In this document: positions 25,610-34,955 of the stretch, in pieces
Numbering within the stretch: position 1 is the first letter of the stretch
Layout of the letters: each line of letters starts with the position of its first letter
NCBI RefSeq assembly: GCF_018881975.1
Contig: NZ_JACVPJ010000006.1
Span: forward strand, 62,001-126,000
Direction: 5' to 3'
Source of the DNA: Polynucleobacter sp. JS-Safj-400b-B2
Lineage (GTDB): Bacteria > Pseudomonadota > Gammaproteobacteria > Burkholderiales > Burkholderiaceae
DNA: 64,000 nt
Notes under the pieces: generated by a model
The model's database searches: none
What the model saw: the letters and a program-made list of their open reading frames with translations, nothing else
What the model was told of the DNA's origin: nothing
Position numbers and translations under genes: made by a program

Positions 25610-26365
25610 ATGAATACACCTTCGCTTCCAAAACAATTTGCGCTTGATATCAGTCATTCACCGAAAGCTAGTTTAGAAAACTATCTTCCTGGAAAAGATC
25701 TTGCCTTAATTTCTGCTCTACAAGATATTCAAAAATCGTGGAACACGCTTGGTAACCATGCTTCTGAGAATCCGCTGAATCAACGCTGGATTTACTGGTG
25801 GGGACCTGAAGGGTCTGGAAGAACGCACTTACTTGATGCCATTGGGAATGCAGCAGAACATGCCAGCTTAGAGCGCATTGCCCTTACCCCATTCGAGCCT
25901 GCATCTTGGGTTCGACTCGAAGAAAAGATGGGGGCAATCTCTGAAAGCACTACCCCTTCAGTAATCACTGTAGATGATGTTGATCGATTAGATGATCGCC
26001 TCGTTGGGTCACTTTTTCGCATTCTCAATGGAGTGCAGGCAGGCAAAGCGGTATACATTTTCATGGCTGGTGAGGCTGCGCCGGCTAATTTAAAGCTTCG
26101 AGAGGACCTGAGAACCCGTCTGGGCTGGGGTTTGATCTTTCAGACGCAGCTTTTGGATGATGATGAGAAAATACAGGCATTAGAGGAAGCGGCCAAAGCA
26201 CGAGGGCTTATTCTATCTCCTGATGTACTTCCTTGGTTATTAAGTCGGTTTTACCGGGATATGCCTAGCTTAATGGCTTTAATTGATGCGTTAGATGCTT
26301 ACTCACTAGAAACAAAACGTGCTGTAACCTTGCCTCTTGTACGCGAGCTTTTGCAGCCTAAATAA
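25610..26365 (+). CDS. hda: DnaA-related regulator Hda
   Basis: AAA+ protein related to DnaA domain III that, with the DNA-loaded beta clamp, promotes hydrolysis of DnaA-ATP and so limits re-initiation. The 251 residues contain an N-terminal clamp-binding-type segment (LPKQFALD), Walker A WGPEGSGRTHLLDA with Arg in place of the usual Lys as in E. coli Hda (GREGAGRS), the DDVDRLDD Walker B and an RLGWGLIF sensor region. The start is the ATG at 25610, 12 bases after the permease stop. It is part of a run continuing into the HAD phosphatase and pcnB. Confidence 0.93.
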   Translation: MNTPSLPKQFALDISHSPKASLENYLPGKDLALISALQDIQKSWNTLGNHASENPLNQRWIYWWGPEGSGRTHLLDAIGNAAEHASLERIALTPFEPASWVRLEEKMGAISESTTPSVITVDDVDRLDDRLVGSLFRILNGVQAGKAVYIFMAGEAAPANLKLREDLRTRLGWGLIFQTQLLDDDEKIQALEEAAKARGLILSPDVLPWLLSRFYRDMPSLMALIDALDAYSLETKRAVTLPLVRELLQPK

Positions 26366-26384
26366 TTTATTCAATACTTCATTC

Positions 26385-27065
26385 GTGACCCAGTTAGCCC
26401 TTTTCGATTTAGACCACACTCTTTTGCCCTGCGATAGCGATTACGAGTGGGGCCAATTTTTGGCTCGCATTGGGGTTGTAGATAGTGAATACTACGCACG
26501 ACAAAACGAACGCTTTTATCAAGACTACAAAGATGGCAAGCTCGATATTCATGAATTTCTGCGATTTGCTTTAAAGCCTCTTTCAGAGCACTCACGCGCA
26601 CAACTCAAAGAATGGCACGACGCCTTTATGAAAGAAGTGATTAACGGCCAACTCCGACAACAAGCAATGGATCTTGTAAAGCGTCACCAGGATGCTGGTG
26701 ATCTTTGCTGCGTAATTACCGCAACTAACAGTTTTGTCACCCGACCCATTGTTGAGAGCTTTGGGATTGAATATCTGATTGCTACCGAACCTGCTACGGC
26801 AGACAACCAACCCTTGGCCAACTTCACCGGCGAAGTTAAGGGCATTCCAAATTTTCGTGAAGGCAAAATTCAAAATCTACACGATTGGCTGGCATCTCAA
26901 AAACTATCCTTAGATACATTGCCTTACAGTTATTTTTATTCTGACTCGATGAATGATCTCCCCTTGCTTGAACAGGTAAGTCATCCTGTTGCCACCAATC
27001 CAGATGCTCGCCTGCGCAATGAAGCGAAGCAGCGTAACTGGCCTATTCTTGAATTGTTTGCATGA
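26385..27065 (+). CDS. HAD subfamily IB phosphatase
   Basis: A 226-residue haloacid dehalogenase-type hydrolase. Motif I is FDLDHTLLP with nucleophile Asp8 and Asp10, motif II is VITATNSF, and motif III/IV is YFYSDSMNDLPLL with the metal-binding Asp. It resembles the SerB-like HAD-IB group; members next to pcnB in betaproteobacteria are sometimes annotated as phosphoserine or histidinol phosphatases, but the substrate cannot be read from sequence. No ATG fits: the GTG at 26385, 19 bases after hda, gives the standard N-terminus VTQLALFDLD. Its stop overlaps the pcnB start (ATGA), implying translational coupling. Confidence 0.88.
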   Translation: MTQLALFDLDHTLLPCDSDYEWGQFLARIGVVDSEYYARQNERFYQDYKDGKLDIHEFLRFALKPLSEHSRAQLKEWHDAFMKEVINGQLRQQAMDLVKRHQDAGDLCCVITATNSFVTRPIVESFGIEYLIATEPATADNQPLANFTGEVKGIPNFREGKIQNLHDWLASQKLSLDTLPYSYFYSDSMNDLPLLEQVSHPVATNPDARLRNEAKQRNWPILELFA

Positions 27066-28462
27066 TTACAAAATTTATTAAACGTATTTTGCGCCGCGAC
27101 CCAATGGTCAAGCACACACAGGCGAACAATACTGGCGCCCCAAAACGCATTCCTAAAAAAGCACATCGTATTGACCCTCACCTACTTTCTAAGAACGCAG
27201 TGAAGGTAACGCACACATTGCAACAAGCAGGCTATGAGGCATTTATTGTTGGTGGCGCTGTCAGAGATCTTGCCCTTGGAATTGGTCCGAAAGATTTTGA
27301 CGTTGCAACCAATGCAACGCCTGATCAAGTGCAAAGACTCTTTCGTAAAGCGCGCCTGATTGGTCGCCGCTTTCAGATTGTGCATGTGACTTTTTTTGGT
27401 AAGGGGCACCCAGAAATCATTGAGGTATCAACCTTCAGGGCCTTATTAGACAATGCTGGAGATCACGTAGCTGAGAGTGGTCGAATCCTGCGCGATAACG
27501 TCTGGGGCTCGCAAGGTGAAGATGCAGCAAGGCGTGATTTCACAATCAATGCGATGTATTACGACCCTTCTTCCGAAACCGTTCTTGACTATCACGGCGG
27601 AATGGCAGACATGCAAAAGAAAACTTTGCGCATGATTGGTGATCCAGCAAAGCGCTATCGTGAAGATCCTGTTCGTATGCTCAGAGCAGTTCGGTTTGCA
27701 GCTAAGACAGGTTTTGAATTAGACAGCGCTACACGTGCCCCGATTGCCAAGTTAGGAAAACTATTAAATGATGTTCCCTCAGCCAGACTCTTTGACGAAA
27801 TTCTAAAACTCTTGATGTCAGGCTACTCTTGGGCAGCCATCCAGGGACTCAAAGATGCTGGACTTCATCATGGCTTACTTCCACTACTAGATCACATTCT
27901 AGATAAAGGTGAAGACTCCAAAGGGGCAAATGATTTTGTAAAACTGGCATTAGCCAATACTGATGATCGCATCCAATCTGGCAAAAGTGTCTCTGCAGGA
28001 TTTTTATTTGCCACCCTACTTTGGCCTGATTTATTGAAGAATTGGAAAGCCAATTCCGCAAAGGGAATGGCCAATATTCCCGCCTTGCACGATGCGATGG
28101 ATGGCACGATTGCAACTCAAAGTAGCGGCATGACTATTCAACGTCGCTTTGAAAGCGATATGCGTGAGATTTGGTCTATGCAGCCCCGCTTTGAGAGGCG
28201 GGTAGGTCGCTACCCTTACCGCCTCATTGAATCCCCTCGTTTTAGAGCGGGTTATGACTTTATGCTCCTACGCTGCGCTACGGGAGAATTAAACCCTGCG
28301 ATCGGTCAATGGTGGACAGACTTTATTGCAGCCGAACCCACAGGCCAAGATGAGCTCATGGCTAGCGTCAAAAATGAGTTAGGTAACAGCCAAAGTCCCG
28401 CCAAAAGACGGCGCCGTAGAAAGCCAAAATCAGCCGTGCCTCCAGAAAGTGCAGCGAGCTGA
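27062..28462 (+). CDS. pcnB: Poly(A) polymerase I
   Basis: Adds poly(A) tails to RNA 3' ends, promoting decay. The 466 residues include the nucleotidyltransferase head FIVGGAVRDLALGIG with the catalytic pair in KDFDVA (Asp78, Asp80), the RRDFTINAMYYD block shared with CCA-adding enzymes, and RYREDPVRMLRAVRFAAK. The C-terminal tail is very basic (KRRRRRKPKS), typical of PcnB rather than of CCA-adding enzymes, which also lack the basic N-terminal extension seen here. The start overlaps the previous stop by four bases. folK follows, as in E. coli. Confidence 0.94.
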   Translation: MITKFIKRILRRDPMVKHTQANNTGAPKRIPKKAHRIDPHLLSKNAVKVTHTLQQAGYEAFIVGGAVRDLALGIGPKDFDVATNATPDQVQRLFRKARLIGRRFQIVHVTFFGKGHPEIIEVSTFRALLDNAGDHVAESGRILRDNVWGSQGEDAARRDFTINAMYYDPSSETVLDYHGGMADMQKKTLRMIGDPAKRYREDPVRMLRAVRFAAKTGFELDSATRAPIAKLGKLLNDVPSARLFDEILKLLMSGYSWAAIQGLKDAGLHHGLLPLLDHILDKGEDSKGANDFVKLALANTDDRIQSGKSVSAGFLFATLLWPDLLKNWKANSAKGMANIPALHDAMDGTIATQSSGMTIQRRFESDMREIWSMQPRFERRVGRYPYRLIESPRFRAGYDFMLLRCATGELNPAIGQWWTDFIAAEPTGQDELMASVKNELGNSQSPAKRRRRRKPKSAVPPESAAS

Positions 28463-28514
28463 GCAAACTTAGAGAAATTTCTGTAAAGTAGTTTGATCTT
28501 TAGTTTGGAAACTT

Positions 28515-29042
28515 ATGGCTCGGGCATATATCGGATTTGGCGGCAACATCGGCGACACACGTCAGCTTATTACTGATGCCATTGTCTGTCTGGCATTACG
28601 CTCTGAACTGCAAATCCTAGCAAAAAGCTGCTTTTATCAAAGCGCGCCGGTTGAAGCTCCAGGTGGTGATTACATTAATGCTGTCATTGAAGTTGAAACC
28701 GAATTAAGTCCATACGGCCTGCTCCATGTTTGCCAAACGATTGAACAAGAGTTTGGTCGTGAACGCCCATATGCAAATGCGCCTCGAACCCTCGACCTCG
28801 ACATCCTCTCTTTTGAAGGGGTTACTCAGAATGAAACTGAGTTGATGCTGCCCCACCCTAAAATCATCGAGCGCTCATTCGTGCTCCTACCCCTGCTGGA
28901 AATTGCGCCAGATATTTTTCTACCCAACTGGGGCGAACTCAAAGCCTACTTACCGAATGTAGCTCATCAAAGAATTGAAAAACTCCCCTGTAGGAACTGC
29001 AATTGCGGGGAAAAAGACGTTTATAGCCAAACGGCTCATTAA
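28515..29042 (+). CDS. folK: 2-amino-4-hydroxy-6-hydroxymethyldihydropteridine pyrophosphokinase
   Basis: Transfers pyrophosphate from ATP to 6-hydroxymethyl-dihydropterin in folate synthesis. The 175 residues have the N-terminal AYIGFGGNIGD strand-loop, SAPVEAPGGDYINAV, and the signature RPYANAPRTLDLDILSF with the two metal-binding Asp residues. The C-terminus carries an extra short Cys-containing stretch (CRNCNCG, about 162-168) that is not part of the usual fold. It lies 52 bases after pcnB and 17 bases before panB, matching the pcnB-folK-panB order of many proteobacteria. Confidence 0.96.
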   Translation: MARAYIGFGGNIGDTRQLITDAIVCLALRSELQILAKSCFYQSAPVEAPGGDYINAVIEVETELSPYGLLHVCQTIEQEFGRERPYANAPRTLDLDILSFEGVTQNETELMLPHPKIIERSFVLLPLLEIAPDIFLPNWGELKAYLPNVAHQRIEKLPCRNCNCGEKDVYSQTAH

Positions 29043-29059
29043 TTCATTAAACTCACGCC

Positions 29060-29878
29060 ATGGGTTACTTACAAGGCGACAAGCCAATCACCATTACTAA
29101 GCTCCTCACAATGCATGCTGAGGGTGAAAAGATTTCCATGCTCACCGCATACGATTCAACCATGTCAGCACTTCTAAATCGCTGCGGAGTTGAAACGATC
29201 TTGATTGGTGACTCACTGGGCAATGTCATTCAAGGACACTCCAACACTACGCCAGTGACTATTGAACAAATGGCGTATCACACCGAGTGTGTTGCGCGCG
29301 CTAATACTCAGGCCTTTCTCATCGCTGATCTGCCATTTGCGAGCTACGGAGATCCTGCACAAGCTTTAGAGTCAGCCGCCCAATTGATGCGCACTGGCGC
29401 TGACATGGTCAAACTTGAAGGTGGCGGTGATTGGCAAGTTGACGTAATTCGTCACCTCGTAGAGCGTAGTGTTCCAGTCTGTGCGCACCTAGGTTTGTTG
29501 CCACAATCAGTGCATATTCTGGGCGGCTATAAAGTACAAGGCAAATCAAAAGATGCGGCTACCATCATGCTTGAACAAGCGCTTGCTTGTCAGGAAGCTG
29601 GGGCACAAATGTTGGTGCTGGAGGCAATTCCATCATCATTAGGCGAAAAGATTACCGCTGAACTTCACATTCCAACGATTGGGATTGGTGCTGGACCAAA
29701 TTGCTCTGGTCAGGTATTGGTTCTACAAGATATGCTGGGCATCAGTCCAGGGAAGCCGCCAAAGTTTGTCAAAAACTTTATGGAAGGCCACCACTCCGTT
29801 GAGGCTGCTATTAAGGCTTACGTACGCGAAGTGAAGTCCGGGAAGTTCCCCGGACCCGAATACGGCTTTGCTGGCTAA
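29060..29878 (+). CDS. panB: 3-methyl-2-oxobutanoate hydroxymethyltransferase
   Basis: First committed step of pantothenate synthesis: adds a hydroxymethyl group from methylene-tetrahydrofolate to alpha-ketoisovalerate. The 272-residue TIM-barrel shows [26 protein letters not shown] with metal-binding Asp, [26 protein letters not shown] and [21 protein letters not shown], all family blocks. The use of a folate cofactor suits its position next to folK. Its stop abuts the convergent dnaJ stop with no base between (29878/29879). Confidence 0.98.
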   Translation: MGYLQGDKPITITKLLTMHAEGEKISMLTAYDSTMSALLNRCGVETILIGDSLGNVIQGHSNTTPVTIEQMAYHTECVARANTQAFLIADLPFASYGDPAQALESAAQLMRTGADMVKLEGGGDWQVDVIRHLVERSVPVCAHLGLLPQSVHILGGYKVQGKSKDAATIMLEQALACQEAGAQMLVLEAIPSSLGEKITAELHIPTIGIGAGPNCSGQVLVLQDMLGISPGKPPKFVKNFMEGHHSVEAAIKAYVREVKSGKFPGPEYGFAG

Positions 29879-31015
29879 TTAACTAAAAAAGCTCTTCACA
29901 CCATCAAACCAACCCTTTTGTTGAGGACTGTGTTTATCGCCGCCAGACTTTAGGCTGTCATCAAACTCTTGGAGCAATTTCTTTTGCTCGTCCGTGAGCT
30001 TAATTGGTGTTTCCACAAGAACATGAACAAAAAGATCACCAACCAAGGTAGAGCGTAAGCCTTTAATGCCTTTATTCCGCAAGCGGAATGTCTTGCCAGT
30101 CTGCGTACCCTCTGGAATTGGAAACTCAACGCGCCCTGAGAGTGTTGGCACTTCGATTTCACCGCCGATCGTTGCAGTCGCAAAGGAGATCGGCATTTGT
30201 ACATGCAAATCACTACCATCGCGCTCAAATACTTTATGGGGTTTTACGCGCACCTCTACATAGAGATCGCCAGATGGTCCGCCATTAATGCCCGGTTCGC
30301 CGTTACCCACTGAACGCACACGCATGCCATCATCAATACCTGCTGGTATTTTGATTTCAAGCGTTTTTTGTTCTTTGTGTTTTCCGCTACCGTGACAAGT
30401 TTTGCATGGCTTGGGAATGTACTCGCCTGTGCCACGACACTTGGGGCAAGTTTGCTGCATAGAGAAGAAACCTTGCTGCACACGCACCTGACCATGCCCA
30501 CCGCAGGTTGTACATGTTTCCGCTTTTGATCCTGGCTCTGCGCCTGTGCCATGACAGGGTTTGCAATTACTCCAGCTAGGAACACGTATTTGTGTCGTAT
30601 AGCCTTCGGCCGCCTGCTCCAGCGTGATATCCATGTTGTAGCGCAGGTCAGCGCCTTTGTAAACCTGAGGACCAGATTGACGACCTCCACCTTGACCAAA
30701 GATGTCGCCAAAAATATCACCGAAGGCATCCGAGAAGCCGCCGCTGCCAAACCCACCCCCACCAAACCCGCCGCCCATAGATGGGTCAACTCCAGCATGA
30801 CCATACTGATCATAAGCAGCGCGCTTATTAGGGTCGGTTAGAGTTTCATAAGCTTCTTTAACTTCTTTAAATTGGGCTTCGGCCGTTTTGCTATCGGGAT
30901 TGCGATCTGGATGATGTTTCATCGCCATCTTGCGATAAGCTTTTTTCAACTCATCATCACTGGCACCTTTTGCTACACCAAGCACTTCATAAAAATCGCG
31001 TTTACTTTTAGGCAC
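29879..31015 (-). CDS. dnaJ: Chaperone DnaJ (Hsp40)
   Basis: Co-chaperone that delivers substrates to DnaK and stimulates its ATPase. The 378 residues show the J domain with HPD at 35-37, a Gly/Phe-rich linker (about 75-115), the zinc region with four CxxCxGxG repeats ([32 protein letters not shown], about 150-215) and the C-terminal substrate-binding domains. It is 100 bases downstream of dnaK on the same strand, with a strong hairpin in the gap. Expression is probably driven from the dnaK sigma-32 promoter. Confidence 0.98.
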   Translation of the reverse strand: MPKSKRDFYEVLGVAKGASDDELKKAYRKMAMKHHPDRNPDSKTAEAQFKEVKEAYETLTDPNKRAAYDQYGHAGVDPSMGGGFGGGGFGSGGFSDAFGDIFGDIFGQGGGRQSGPQVYKGADLRYNMDITLEQAAEGYTTQIRVPSWSNCKPCHGTGAEPGSKAETCTTCGGHGQVRVQQGFFSMQQTCPKCRGTGEYIPKPCKTCHGSGKHKEQKTLEIKIPAGIDDGMRVRSVGNGEPGINGGPSGDLYVEVRVKPHKVFERDGSDLHVQMPISFATATIGGEIEVPTLSGRVEFPIPEGTQTGKTFRLRNKGIKGLRSTLVGDLFVHVLVETPIKLTDEQKKLLQEFDDSLKSGGDKHSPQQKGWFDGVKSFFS

Positions 31016-31044
31016 GGCCTATTCCTCTCAACAACCTGAATGAC

Positions 31045-31069
31045 ACAAGTCGGCACGAGGCCGACTTGT
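31045..31069 (-). promoter_or_regulatory. Stem-loop between dnaK and dnaJ
   Basis: ACAAGTCGGC (31045-31054) and GCCGACTTGT (31060-31069) form a perfect 10-bp GC-containing stem with a 5-base loop. No T run follows on the minus strand, so it is not a textbook terminator. It may be a processing or partial termination site that sets the DnaK to DnaJ ratio. Confidence 0.7.
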
Positions 31070-31115
31070 TATTTAAGTACATCAAAACTACGTTAATGAA
31101 TGTCTGATTTCAGAA

Positions 31116-33053
31116 TTACTTCTTGTCATCAACCTCTTTAAAGTCAGCGTCAACCACGTCCGCATCAGGAGCAGCACCAGGGGCTGCGCCACCAGGAGCC
31201 GCACCAGCAGCAGCGCCACCAGCTTTAGCCTGCTCAGCAGCCATGACTTTTTCGCCCAGCTTCTGACTTGCTTTACCCAAGGCTTCAGTTTTTGCTTCAA
31301 TCGCTTCTTTGTCGCTGCCTTTAATAGCCTCATCCAAGTCCTTCAGGGCCGCTTCAATTGCTTCTTTTTCAGAAGCCTCTAAGCTGGCGCCATGCTCCTC
31401 TAAGGCTTTCTTAGTTGAGTGGGCTAAGGCATCGGCAGTATTACGTGCAGTTACTAACTCAAGCGCTTTCTTATCTTCGGCAGCATTGGCTTCAGCATCC
31501 TTAACCATGCGTTGAATTTCTTCTTCAGTAAGGCCAGAGTTTGCTTTGATGGTGATCTTGTTCTCTTTGCCAGTGGTTTTATCTTTTGCTGTTACATGCA
31601 AAATACCATTGGCATCGATGTCAAAAGTCACTTCAATTTGTGGCATACCGCGTTGCGCTGGAGCAATACCTTCGAGGTTAAATTCGCCGAGCAACTTGTT
31701 GGCAGCAGCCATCTCGCGCTCACCTTGGAAGCACTTAATAGTTACAGCAGGCTGGTTGTCTTCCGCAGTGGAGTAAACCTGTGAATGCTTAGTAGGGATC
31801 GTGGTGTTCTTAGGAATCATCTTGGTCATGACGCCACCAAGAGTTTCGATACCCAATGACAATGGGGTAACGTCCAAGAGCAATACGTCTTTACGATCGC
31901 CAGACAACACAGAACCCTGAATTGCAGCGCCAACAGCAACTGCTTCATCTGGGTTTACGTCTTTGCGTGGCTCTTTGCCAAAGATTTCTTTTACTTTATC
32001 TTGAACCGCAGGCATACGAGTTTGACCGCCGACCAAAATCACGTCATCGATATCAGCTACATTCACACCAGCGTCTTTGATTGCAGTTAAGCAAGGACCA
32101 GCAGTGCGCTTGATCAACTCTTCTACCAAGGACTCTAATTTGGCACGGGTTAACTTCAAGTTCAAATGCTTAGGACCGCTAGCGTCAGCCGTCACATACG
32201 GCAAGTTGATTTCTGTTTGTTGTGCAGATGACAATTCAATCTTAGCTTTTTCTGCAGCGTCCTTCAAACGTTGCAATGCTAAAACATCCTTACTCAAATC
32301 AACGCCTTGCTCTTTCTTGAACTCAGCAATGATCCAGTCAATGATGCGTTGGTCAAAGTCTTCACCACCTAAGAATGTGTCGCCGTTAGTAGAGAGCACT
32401 TCAAACTGCTTCTCACCATCAACGTTAGCAATCTCAATGATGGATACGTCGAATGTACCGCCACCCAAGTCATACACAGCAATCTTGCGGTCAACCTTAT
32501 CTTGTTTGTCCAGACCAAATGCTAATGCAGCAGCAGTTGGCTCATTAATGATGCGCTTAACATCCAAGCCAGCAATACGTCCAGCGTCTTTAGTTGCTTG
32601 ACGTTGGCTGTCATTGAAGTAAGCCGGAACAGTAATTACTGCCTCTGTCACTTCTTCACCGAGATAGTCTTCAGCAGTTTTCTTCATCTTGCGCAAGATT
32701 TCGGCGGACACTTGTTGTGGCGCCATTTTCTTGTCGCGCGCTTGAACCCAAGCATCGCCGTTATCAGCAGCAATAATTGAATAAGGCATCAAGCTGATGT
32801 CTTTTTGTACTTCAGGATCTGTAAATTTACGACCCATCAAACGCTTTACTGCGTAGATGGTGTTTTTAGGATTGGTGACTGACTGACGCTTTGCAGGCGC
32901 ACCAACCAATACTTCGCCATCTTCAACGTAAGCGATGATGGATGGAGTTGTGCGACCGCCTTCGGCGTTTTCGACAACTTTAGGTGCATTGTTTTCAACG
33001 ACTGAAACGCATGAATTCGTGGTTCCTAAGTCGATTCCGATAATCTTTCCCAT
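31116..33053 (-). CDS. dnaK: Chaperone DnaK (Hsp70)
   Basis: ATP-dependent Hsp70 chaperone. The 645 residues start with [11 protein letters not shown] (phosphate-binding loop 1), contain the second phosphate loop [12 protein letters not shown], the adenosine motif [14 protein letters not shown], the linker [10 protein letters not shown] and a lid domain ending in a Gly/Ala-rich stretch followed by [14 protein letters not shown], the standard C-terminal EEVD-like end of proteobacterial DnaK. A near-consensus sigma-32 promoter lies 58-85 bases upstream of the ATG. grpE is upstream on the same strand but separated by a terminator, so dnaK-dnaJ is its own heat-shock unit. Confidence 0.99.
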   Translation of the reverse strand: MGKIIGIDLGTTNSCVSVVENNAPKVVENAEGGRTTPSIIAYVEDGEVLVGAPAKRQSVTNPKNTIYAVKRLMGRKFTDPEVQKDISLMPYSIIAADNGDAWVQARDKKMAPQQVSAEILRKMKKTAEDYLGEEVTEAVITVPAYFNDSQRQATKDAGRIAGLDVKRIINEPTAAALAFGLDKQDKVDRKIAVYDLGGGTFDVSIIEIANVDGEKQFEVLSTNGDTFLGGEDFDQRIIDWIIAEFKKEQGVDLSKDVLALQRLKDAAEKAKIELSSAQQTEINLPYVTADASGPKHLNLKLTRAKLESLVEELIKRTAGPCLTAIKDAGVNVADIDDVILVGGQTRMPAVQDKVKEIFGKEPRKDVNPDEAVAVGAAIQGSVLSGDRKDVLLLDVTPLSLGIETLGGVMTKMIPKNTTIPTKHSQVYSTAEDNQPAVTIKCFQGEREMAAANKLLGEFNLEGIAPAQRGMPQIEVTFDIDANGILHVTAKDKTTGKENKITIKANSGLTEEEIQRMVKDAEANAAEDKKALELVTARNTADALAHSTKKALEEHGASLEASEKEAIEAALKDLDEAIKGSDKEAIEAKTEALGKASQKLGEKVMAAEQAKAGGAAAGAAPGGAAPGAAPDADVVDADFKEVDDKK

Positions 33054-33110
33054 AATTGCTCCAAAAAATTAAGTTGTTTTGTTGTACTAATGAATATTTC
33101 GATACCCAAT

Positions 33111-33138
33111 AAATGGGGTCTAAAAAGGGTATTTCAAG
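33111..33138 (-). promoter_or_regulatory. Sigma-32 heat-shock promoter of dnaK
   Basis: Read on the minus strand: CTTGAAA (33132-33138), a 13-base spacer, CCCCATTT (33111-33118). This matches the sigma-32 consensus CTTGAAA-N(11-16)-CCCCATNT at every defined position. The expected leader is about 50 bases before the ATG at 33053. Confidence 0.93.
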
Positions 33139-33147
33139 AGGGGAGGA

Positions 33148-33174
33148 GCAAAAAAGGCAGAAATCTGCCTTTTT
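33148..33174 (-). terminator. Rho-independent terminator after grpE
   Basis: AAAAAGGCAGA (33151-33161) and TCTGCCTTTTT (33164-33174) pair over 11 bases with a 2-base loop, followed on the minus strand by one more T. It lies 26 bases after the grpE stop and directly upstream of the dnaK promoter, so grpE and dnaK appear to be separate transcription units. Confidence 0.92.
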
Positions 33175-33199
33175 TATGCCCTCTTTCGGGTTTTAGAGC

Positions 33200-33748
33200 T
33201 TATTTCGGAGCACTAACCGTCACCAAGGCAGGTCTCAGAATTCGATCGGCTACGGTATAACCTCGTTGGAGGACCGAAACCACGGTATTTGATTCCTGCT
33301 CGGAGGGTACTGAAGCAATGGCTTGATGGTGGTGCGGGTCAAACTTATCGCCAAGCGCAGGGTTAATTTCAGTCATACGGCCTTTTTCAAAGGCGGACAG
33401 TAGCTGCTTAAGAGTGATTTCCAAGCCTTCCTTGAACGCTTTGGCATCACCAGCATCAGTACTCAATGCTGCATACAAACTGTCGGTGACCGGTACTAAA
33501 TGCTCAGCAAAGCTTTCAATTGCAAACTTATGGGCTTTAGCAATATCTTCCACTGCACGACGGCGAATATTTTCCCCCTCCGCTTTCGCACGCAAGAAAT
33601 TGTCTTGTAACTCGCTAACCTTTTGATTGAGCTCAGCAATCTCTTGCTCGGGGGTTTTTACAGCAGGCGTTTCTGCTGCAGATTCTGCAACTGGATCTAC
33701 CGCAGGATTTTCTTGCTCTGGAGATGAATTTTGGTTTTCTTGTGTCAT
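33200..33748 (-). CDS. grpE: Nucleotide exchange factor GrpE
   Basis: Releases ADP from DnaK and acts as a thermosensor in the DnaK cycle. The 182 residues comprise an acidic, Pro/Glu-rich N-terminus (about 1-35), a long coiled helix (about 36-100, [20 protein letters not shown]) and a C-terminal beta domain with the family block GVLQRGY-like [24 protein letters not shown]. It is preceded by a near-consensus sigma-32 promoter that overlaps the end of hemH, and followed by a terminator before dnaK. Confidence 0.97.
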   Translation of the reverse strand: MTQENQNSSPEQENPAVDPVAESAAETPAVKTPEQEIAELNQKVSELQDNFLRAKAEGENIRRRAVEDIAKAHKFAIESFAEHLVPVTDSLYAALSTDAGDAKAFKEGLEITLKQLLSAFEKGRMTEINPALGDKFDPHHHQAIASVPSEQESNTVVSVLQRGYTVADRILRPALVTVSAPK

Positions 33749-33791
33749 GAGGGATATTTTACTTTTCTATAAGGATCACTATTACTGTGCA

Positions 33792-33819
33792 ATATGGGGT
33801 CAATCATTTCAATTTCAAG
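33792..33819 (-). promoter_or_regulatory. Sigma-32 heat-shock promoter of grpE, overlapping the hemH stop
   Basis: Read on the minus strand: CTTGAAA (33813-33819), a 13-base spacer, CCCCATAT (33792-33799), matching the sigma-32 consensus. The hemH stop codon TGA (33815-33817) lies inside the -35 box. The predicted leader before the grpE ATG at 33748 is about 37 bases. Confidence 0.92.
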
Positions 33820-34909
33820 ACTGCATTCTTTCGGCTAGCTCAGCCCTTTCATTACGCTTGGCTAATTCCGCCTCAGACTCCACTCCTAAAGACCAGCCTT
33901 GCAGATGATGATACGCAATTTGGCTAAGAGCCTCAATCCACTTGGGGTTGCTGTTTAAGCAAGGGATATAGCGATAGTCTTTGCCGCCATGTTCCAAGAA
34001 AATTTCGCGGGCTTCCATCGCAATCTCTTCAAGTGTTTCCAGACAATCTGCCGGAAACCCTGGGCAAAAAATATCAATGCGCTGGCAACCCTCTTTGGCT
34101 AATCTTTCAATCGTTGGCGCGGTGTAAGGCTTTAACCACTCAGCCTTACCAAAGCGTGATTGGAAGGTAACAACATATTGGCCAGGCTCTAAACCTAAAG
34201 ATTCGCCGAGCAAACGACCCGATTTTAAGCACTCGCAGTGATAGGGGTCACCCTTCATTAAATTGCGTTTTGGTAAGCCATGGAAAGACATTACAAAGCG
34301 ATCGCCTTTTGCAAAATCAGGGCGCCCGTCTTTATCCCAGCTTGATAACACCTGATCGCGTAACGCACCAATGTAGGCAGGATTATCGTGATAGTGCTTC
34401 ACTAAACGTAACTCAGGTTGGTCACGCCAGGTTCCTAAAATACGAAAGACTTCATCAAAGCTAGATGCCGTTGTCGTGGCCGAATATTGGGGGTACAAAG
34501 GTAGTAACAATAGTCGCTCCATGCCTTGTGCCTTCAGGCTCTCGAGGGCAGATTGCGTTGATGGCTCGCCATAACGCATTGCTAAATCAACTAAAACGGT
34601 ATGACCTTCATTCGCAAATCTCTCGCCCAACTCTTTCGCCTGCAGGCGTGAGTAATGCATCAACGGCGAACCTAATTTTGGTAACCAAATCGAAGCATAT
34701 TTTTTTGCAGAAGCACTACTACGAATTGGCAAAATAATACCGTTCAAAATGCACCACCAAATAATGCGTGGAATTTCTACTACACGCGGATCAGAAAGAA
34801 ATTCTTTTAAATAGGCGCGCACTGCTTTAGGCGTCGGAGCAGATGGCGTCCCCAAGTTCAAAAGTAAAACTGCAGTTTTAGTTGCGCGTAAATGCGGGGT
34901 CTGATTCAA
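33815..34909 (-). CDS. hemH: Ferrochelatase
   Basis: Inserts ferrous iron into protoporphyrin IX, the last step of protoheme synthesis. The 364 residues contain LLNLGTPSAP at the N-terminus, the MRYGEPS block, the catalytic-His region MSFHGLPKRNLMKGDPYHCEC, VTFQSRFGKAEWLKPYT, and the C-terminal FCPGFPADCLETLEEI with acidic metal-handling residues. Length is typical of proteobacteria. It sits between hrcA and grpE in the heat-shock cluster; its last codons and stop form part of the grpE promoter. Ferrochelatase next to hrcA and grpE is, to my recollection, common in Burkholderiales. Confidence 0.97.
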   Translation of the reverse strand: MNQTPHLRATKTAVLLLNLGTPSAPTPKAVRAYLKEFLSDPRVVEIPRIIWWCILNGIILPIRSSASAKKYASIWLPKLGSPLMHYSRLQAKELGERFANEGHTVLVDLAMRYGEPSTQSALESLKAQGMERLLLLPLYPQYSATTTASSFDEVFRILGTWRDQPELRLVKHYHDNPAYIGALRDQVLSSWDKDGRPDFAKGDRFVMSFHGLPKRNLMKGDPYHCECLKSGRLLGESLGLEPGQYVVTFQSRFGKAEWLKPYTAPTIERLAKEGCQRIDIFCPGFPADCLETLEEIAMEAREIFLEHGGKDYRYIPCLNSNPKWIEALSQIAYHHLQGWSLGVESEAELAKRNERAELAERMQS

Positions 34910-34955
34910 GATATTTTGTCTCTAGTAGTAAGTTATGAATATAAAAGTATTTAGC

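Noticed and set aside
30256..30813. A 185-codon open frame in another frame of dnaJ
   Set aside because: It reads through the DnaJ Gly-rich and zinc regions out of frame, with low-complexity composition. The true frame has all DnaJ motifs.
32077..32601. A 174-codon open frame on the plus strand opposite dnaK
   Set aside because: Long antisense frames opposite dnaK are a known artefact of its codon bias. There is no ribosome binding site or recognisable domain, and dnaK itself is unmistakable.
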